From the NCBI GenBank assembly GCA_015056495.1, contig SVGC01000015.1, positions 1-64,000 on the forward strand: 64,000 nucleotides of DNA. Direction: 5' to 3'. This DNA comes from Butyrivibrio sp. (GTDB taxonomy: Bacteria > Bacillota > Clostridia > Lachnospirales > Lachnospiraceae). Made by a program: the position numbers and the translations under genes. The notes under the pieces are model-generated. The model ran no database searches. It saw only the letters and a list, made by a program, of their open reading frames with translations, and was not told the DNA's origin. Shown here piece after piece: positions 59,950-64,000 of the stretch; position 1 is the first letter of the stretch; each line of letters begins with the position of its first letter.

Positions 59950-61338
59950 TTATGTGTGGCGTATTACTTCAAAGCGGTAGAGGATATAGGGTTCGTCATA
60001 ATGGATTCCAGCTTTTTGTCTGGCTATATCAACTTGCTGCTCTATACTGTCTACGCCTTCGAGGTCAGGGAGTAAAAGTCCTCGTTTGGCTCCGGACTCA
60101 ACAATTACTCCGTATCGCTTTACATCCAGTTCTTCCTGAGATGATATTTTTTCTGCTTCACCCAGTACATCAACGCTTATTTCAAGCTTACTAAGTTCCC
60201 GTTCAACGACTGGTGAAAATCTTGGGTCCCGGGATACTGCGGATACGGCATTTTGGCGGATTTCTTCTGCGACACTATTACATGTGGCGGATATGGTGCC
60301 TATGCAACCTCTGAGCATGCCAAGTTCATGAACAGAGACGAAGGCTCCTGCTTTTGTTTCAAGCATTTCCTTAGGAAGGTCAAATAGATCCGGTAATTCT
60401 TGTCCGGTAACATGGCATATTATTGTCTTCCAGGCTAGTTCTACATAAGGATCTTTGGTCTGGTTGATCTTATAGCCAAGAAACTCATTTATAGTATTTT
60501 GTTTTCCACCGTCATCTGACTTAAGGTCAGGCTTGTCCACTCTAGGGATAAATACTCCAAAGCCATATCCTACGCCAAAAGTAGCTTCATGGGATAATAT
60601 CTGTACATCAACTTCTGTATTGTGGAAAGCTCCTGCCATAATGCAAAATGAGCGGTGTCCACATTCCTGTGCCTTTCTGAGGAACTTTTCATCGAAAGAT
60701 AAGAGTTCTTCAAAGGCTCCTCTGGACATTACATCCATTAGCTTTTCGTCATACTCAGGTCCTTCAGGGCTAAAGCCGTATGGGCCATCTTCTTTCTGGC
60801 AGTGTGACAGATCTCCGCTGGCTATCAGGACTATTTTTTTATCCATGCTATCAGCAACACTTCTTATCACTCTTCCAAGATTGTAGTGGGTTTTAAGAGA
60901 CAGACCTGACAGGCCTATCCTAACAAGATCATAGTTATAGTAATATTGATTGATAAAATATGCAGGCACAAGTACTCCATGATCAAGCTCAGGCTCTTTC
61001 TCACCTAATGTGCCTGCCGGAATCCCCAATTTGCCTGCTTCTGCAGATAACTTATCCACAAATTCAGTATCATAATCTGCTTCAAAAGCTATCTCAGGAG
61101 CTCCAAATCTTCCCATATCGCCGTAAGCTTTTTCGCCTGGAGAGATGTGGAAATAATCGCTATACATTATTGCATGAGGTGAGGTCACAACAATTGTGTC
61201 GGGCTGGATCTCGGCTATAATACGTGCGATAGTATCATAGGAATCCAGCGTCGGCTGTATCTGCGCCTCATCTCCATGTCCAACTTCATGAATAGCTATC
61301 GGTGGATGTGGTACCATAAAAGCTGCTACAAATGCCAT
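59950..61338 (-). CDS. Fused MEMO1-like (AmmeMemoRadiSam B) and AMMECR1 (AmmeMemoRadiSam A) protein
   Basis: VPHPPIAIHEVG, SPHAIMYSDYFHI, ASGDLSHC; C-terminal AGAFVSVHELGMLRGCIGTI, SRDPRFSPV. Confidence 0.92.
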   Translation of the reverse strand: MAFVAAFMVPHPPIAIHEVGHGDEAQIQPTLDSYDTIARIIAEIQPDTIVVTSPHAIMYSDYFHISPGEKAYGDMGRFGAPEIAFEADYDTEFVDKLSAEAGKLGIPAGTLGEKEPELDHGVLVPAYFINQYYYNYDLVRIGLSGLSLKTHYNLGRVIRSVADSMDKKIVLIASGDLSHCQKEDGPYGFSPEGPEYDEKLMDVMSRGAFEELLSFDEKFLRKAQECGHRSFCIMAGAFHNTEVDVQILSHEATFGVGYGFGVFIPRVDKPDLKSDDGGKQNTINEFLGYKINQTKDPYVELAWKTIICHVTGQELPDLFDLPKEMLETKAGAFVSVHELGMLRGCIGTISATCNSVAEEIRQNAVSAVSRDPRFSPVVERELSKLEISVDVLGEAEKISSQEELDVKRYGVIVESGAKRGLLLPDLEGVDSIEQQVDIARQKAGIHYDEPYILYRFEVIRHT

Positions 61339-61399
61339 ATTTGCCCCCTTCTGTCAAAAAGCCATTTGATTACTGCTATATTACTGCTATGTATATATA

Positions 61400-62554
61400 T
61401 TATAAAGATCCGTAAATAACCTGTTTCAGGCTACGGATAAGGCTGTAGTCACAGCCTGTATCGATCTGCTGCATGTATACGATTATCAGTTCTTCAACAG
61501 GATCAACAAGGAAATATGTTCCTGCTGCTCCGTCCCAGCCAAACTCTCCTCTGCTGCCATTGGATGTGGCTGCTGCCGGATCCATAAGGGTTCTGAAATA
61601 ATTGCCGTATCCGTATCCGATGCATCCATCCATTTTAAACTGTGCCAGCTGTGCTTCGCTCAACTGGTTGGTTGTCATAAACTCAAAAGTCTTTCGGCCA
61701 AGTATTTCCTTACCATTGTAGGAGCCTTTGTTTAACAGCATCTTGGAAAAATGTGTGTAATCTTCCACTGTTGAATATAGTCCATAGCCTCCGGACTGAT
61801 ACCATGGTTTTCTAAAAGGATCTTCCATTTCCAGTCGCTGCTTTACATCGACTTCTGCTCTTTTTAAGGTATTATCTTTTTTTCTTCTATAGAGAACTGC
61901 CTGTCTGAGACTATTGGCATCATCAATATAAAAAGAGGTATCTTCCATGTTGAGGGGTGTGAATATCTCTTTTTTGAAAAACTCATCCAGTGACTGACCC
62001 GTTATGACTTCTATGACGCCGCCTAATATATCAGCTGAATAGCCATATTTAAAGCCTGTTCCCGGCTCAAATGCCAAATAGGCTTCTGCCAGTTTGTTAA
62101 ATACATCTATATCACTTTTTAATATTCCAGAACCAACCTGTGTCTTGGCTTCGCGATATACTCTGGTCATAGATCGCTCTGCTTCGCCATATTCACCCAA
62201 AGACACTATGCCTGAGGTCATGTTCAAGAGATTGTGGATAGTGATAGGCTGCTCTGCCTTGTGCACTCCGGATGGGGAGGCTACATACATATCTTTAAAA
62301 GCAGGCAGGTAATCAGATACTCTGCGCATGAGATCCAATTGTCCACGTTCATAGAGGATCATTGCAGCTACTGCAGTGATCGGCGCAGTCATAGAGAAAA
62401 TCTTATAGATACTATCCTTTCTGTCTGTACCAATAATATTTTCATAGACTTTTTTGCCCTTATGTTCAATTCGAAGTGATGCACCCAGAAGCTTTTCTGA
62501 GTTTTTCTGTTCTTCAAGTATTGTATCCAGTAATTTGAGTTTTTTCTGATTCAT
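61400..62554 (-). CDS. Serine hydrolase, beta-lactamase/EstB-like family
   Basis: YKIFSMTAPITAVAAMILYERGQLDL, IHNLLNMTSGI, FKYGYSADILGGVIE, EFGWDGAAGTYFLVDP. Confidence 0.9.
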   Translation of the reverse strand: MNQKKLKLLDTILEEQKNSEKLLGASLRIEHKGKKVYENIIGTDRKDSIYKIFSMTAPITAVAAMILYERGQLDLMRRVSDYLPAFKDMYVASPSGVHKAEQPITIHNLLNMTSGIVSLGEYGEAERSMTRVYREAKTQVGSGILKSDIDVFNKLAEAYLAFEPGTGFKYGYSADILGGVIEVITGQSLDEFFKKEIFTPLNMEDTSFYIDDANSLRQAVLYRRKKDNTLKRAEVDVKQRLEMEDPFRKPWYQSGGYGLYSTVEDYTHFSKMLLNKGSYNGKEILGRKTFEFMTTNQLSEAQLAQFKMDGCIGYGYGNYFRTLMDPAAATSNGSRGEFGWDGAAGTYFLVDPVEELIIVYMQQIDTGCDYSLIRSLKQVIYGSL

Positions 62555-62648
62555 CGAATGCCCCTTTTAAGACAATGATTTTTGACACTTATATCATAAA
62601 ATATATAACTATATTCTTGAAGTAGCAAATAGAAAAAAAGCAGGCTCA

Positions 62649-62664
62649 TGCGCAATATTGCGCA
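62649..62664. promoter_or_regulatory. Perfect 16-bp palindrome TGCGCAATATTGCGCA, candidate operator
   Basis: Identical copy at 62840-62855 in the same intergenic region. Confidence 0.7.
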
Positions 62665-62839
62665 TTCATCTATTTCGATGTTTTTTGCAAAAGTCTTGAT
62701 TTTACTAGGTTTACAGCTGTTTGATAAAAAATTTGAACTAGAGGTTTTTGCTAAATGACTTTTAATTTTTTTGTATTTTCTTGCGAATGATTTTCCCAAA
62801 GCATTTATGATAATATACTTTCAGTATTACGTACTAGAC

Positions 62840-62855
62840 TGCGCAATATTGCGCA
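62840..62855. promoter_or_regulatory. Perfect 16-bp palindrome TGCGCAATATTGCGCA, candidate operator upstream of GH53 gene
   Basis: Second identical copy, 191 bp downstream of the first; just downstream of an AT-rich -10-like TATGATAATATA. Confidence 0.75.
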
Positions 62856-62923
62856 AATGAATCAAGGTAGCTTTTGGAATCACTCTTTTTTCCAAAACTA
62901 ACCTGAAAATATTAGGGGGCTAA

Positions 62924-64000
<1,077 letters not shown>

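Noticed and set aside
59907-60194. ORFs beginning MCAMSQFDTSPVTHF (also 32974-33216) and the ORF at 56895-57365 containing RAMSQIDTSPVT
   Set aside because: These are read-through of the palindromic repeat into neighbouring sequence; overlap with real genes on the opposite strand; no independent coding support.
62551-62799. 82-aa minus-strand ORF upstream of the serine hydrolase gene
   Set aside because: AT-rich intergenic sequence containing the palindromic operator; low-complexity Lys/Ser composition; no RBS-supported start or recognised family.

Overview
This 64 kb window is a low-GC Firmicutes chromosome segment. I infer Lachnospiraceae, Butyrivibrio/Pseudobutyrivibrio-like, from gene content only. 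It is densely coding, with no tRNA, rRNA, CRISPR array or transposase recognised. From left to right it contains:
- pdxS (partial) and pdxT.
- A long minus-strand block: siroheme synthesis (hemA, Met8-like, hemC, cobA-hemD, hemB, hemL) plus a protein-thiocarboxylate sulfur-assimilation cluster (metY, ThiS-like, ThiF-like, JAMM protease, AsrC-like sulfite reductase, TusA, YeiH).
- arcC, lspA-like, clpX, htrA and galE.
- A dlt-like envelope-modification operon carrying an Asp/Glu-type racemase, a transglutaminase-like protein and CapA.
- A UAP-type nucleotidyltransferase and a DUF6765-like cluster.
- A complete V-type ATPase operon immediately followed by an F-type ATPase operon.
- A GH25 lysozyme with cell-wall-binding repeats, xpaC/telA-like genes, aspS, and mgtE with a structured leader.
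- A GntR/ABC module followed by a Gly-Gly-leader Cys-rich peptide.
- A MEMO/AMMECR1 fusion, a serine hydrolase, and a partial GH53 galactanase.

The strongest unusual signals are:
1. An F-ATPase alpha subunit with an N-terminal extension resembling the delta-subunit C-terminal domain, in an operon with no atpH.
2. The dlt-like operon with non-canonical specificity and nucleophile residues.
3. A dispersed family of long palindromic repeats in exact 70-nt and 111-nt forms.
4. A leader in front of mgtE with competing pairings and a 34-codon uORF.
5. A GG-leader Cys-rich peptide gene.
6. Adjacent V- and F-ATPases with apparently different ion specificity.

Family assignments were made by eye from the supplied translations. 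No database searches were run.
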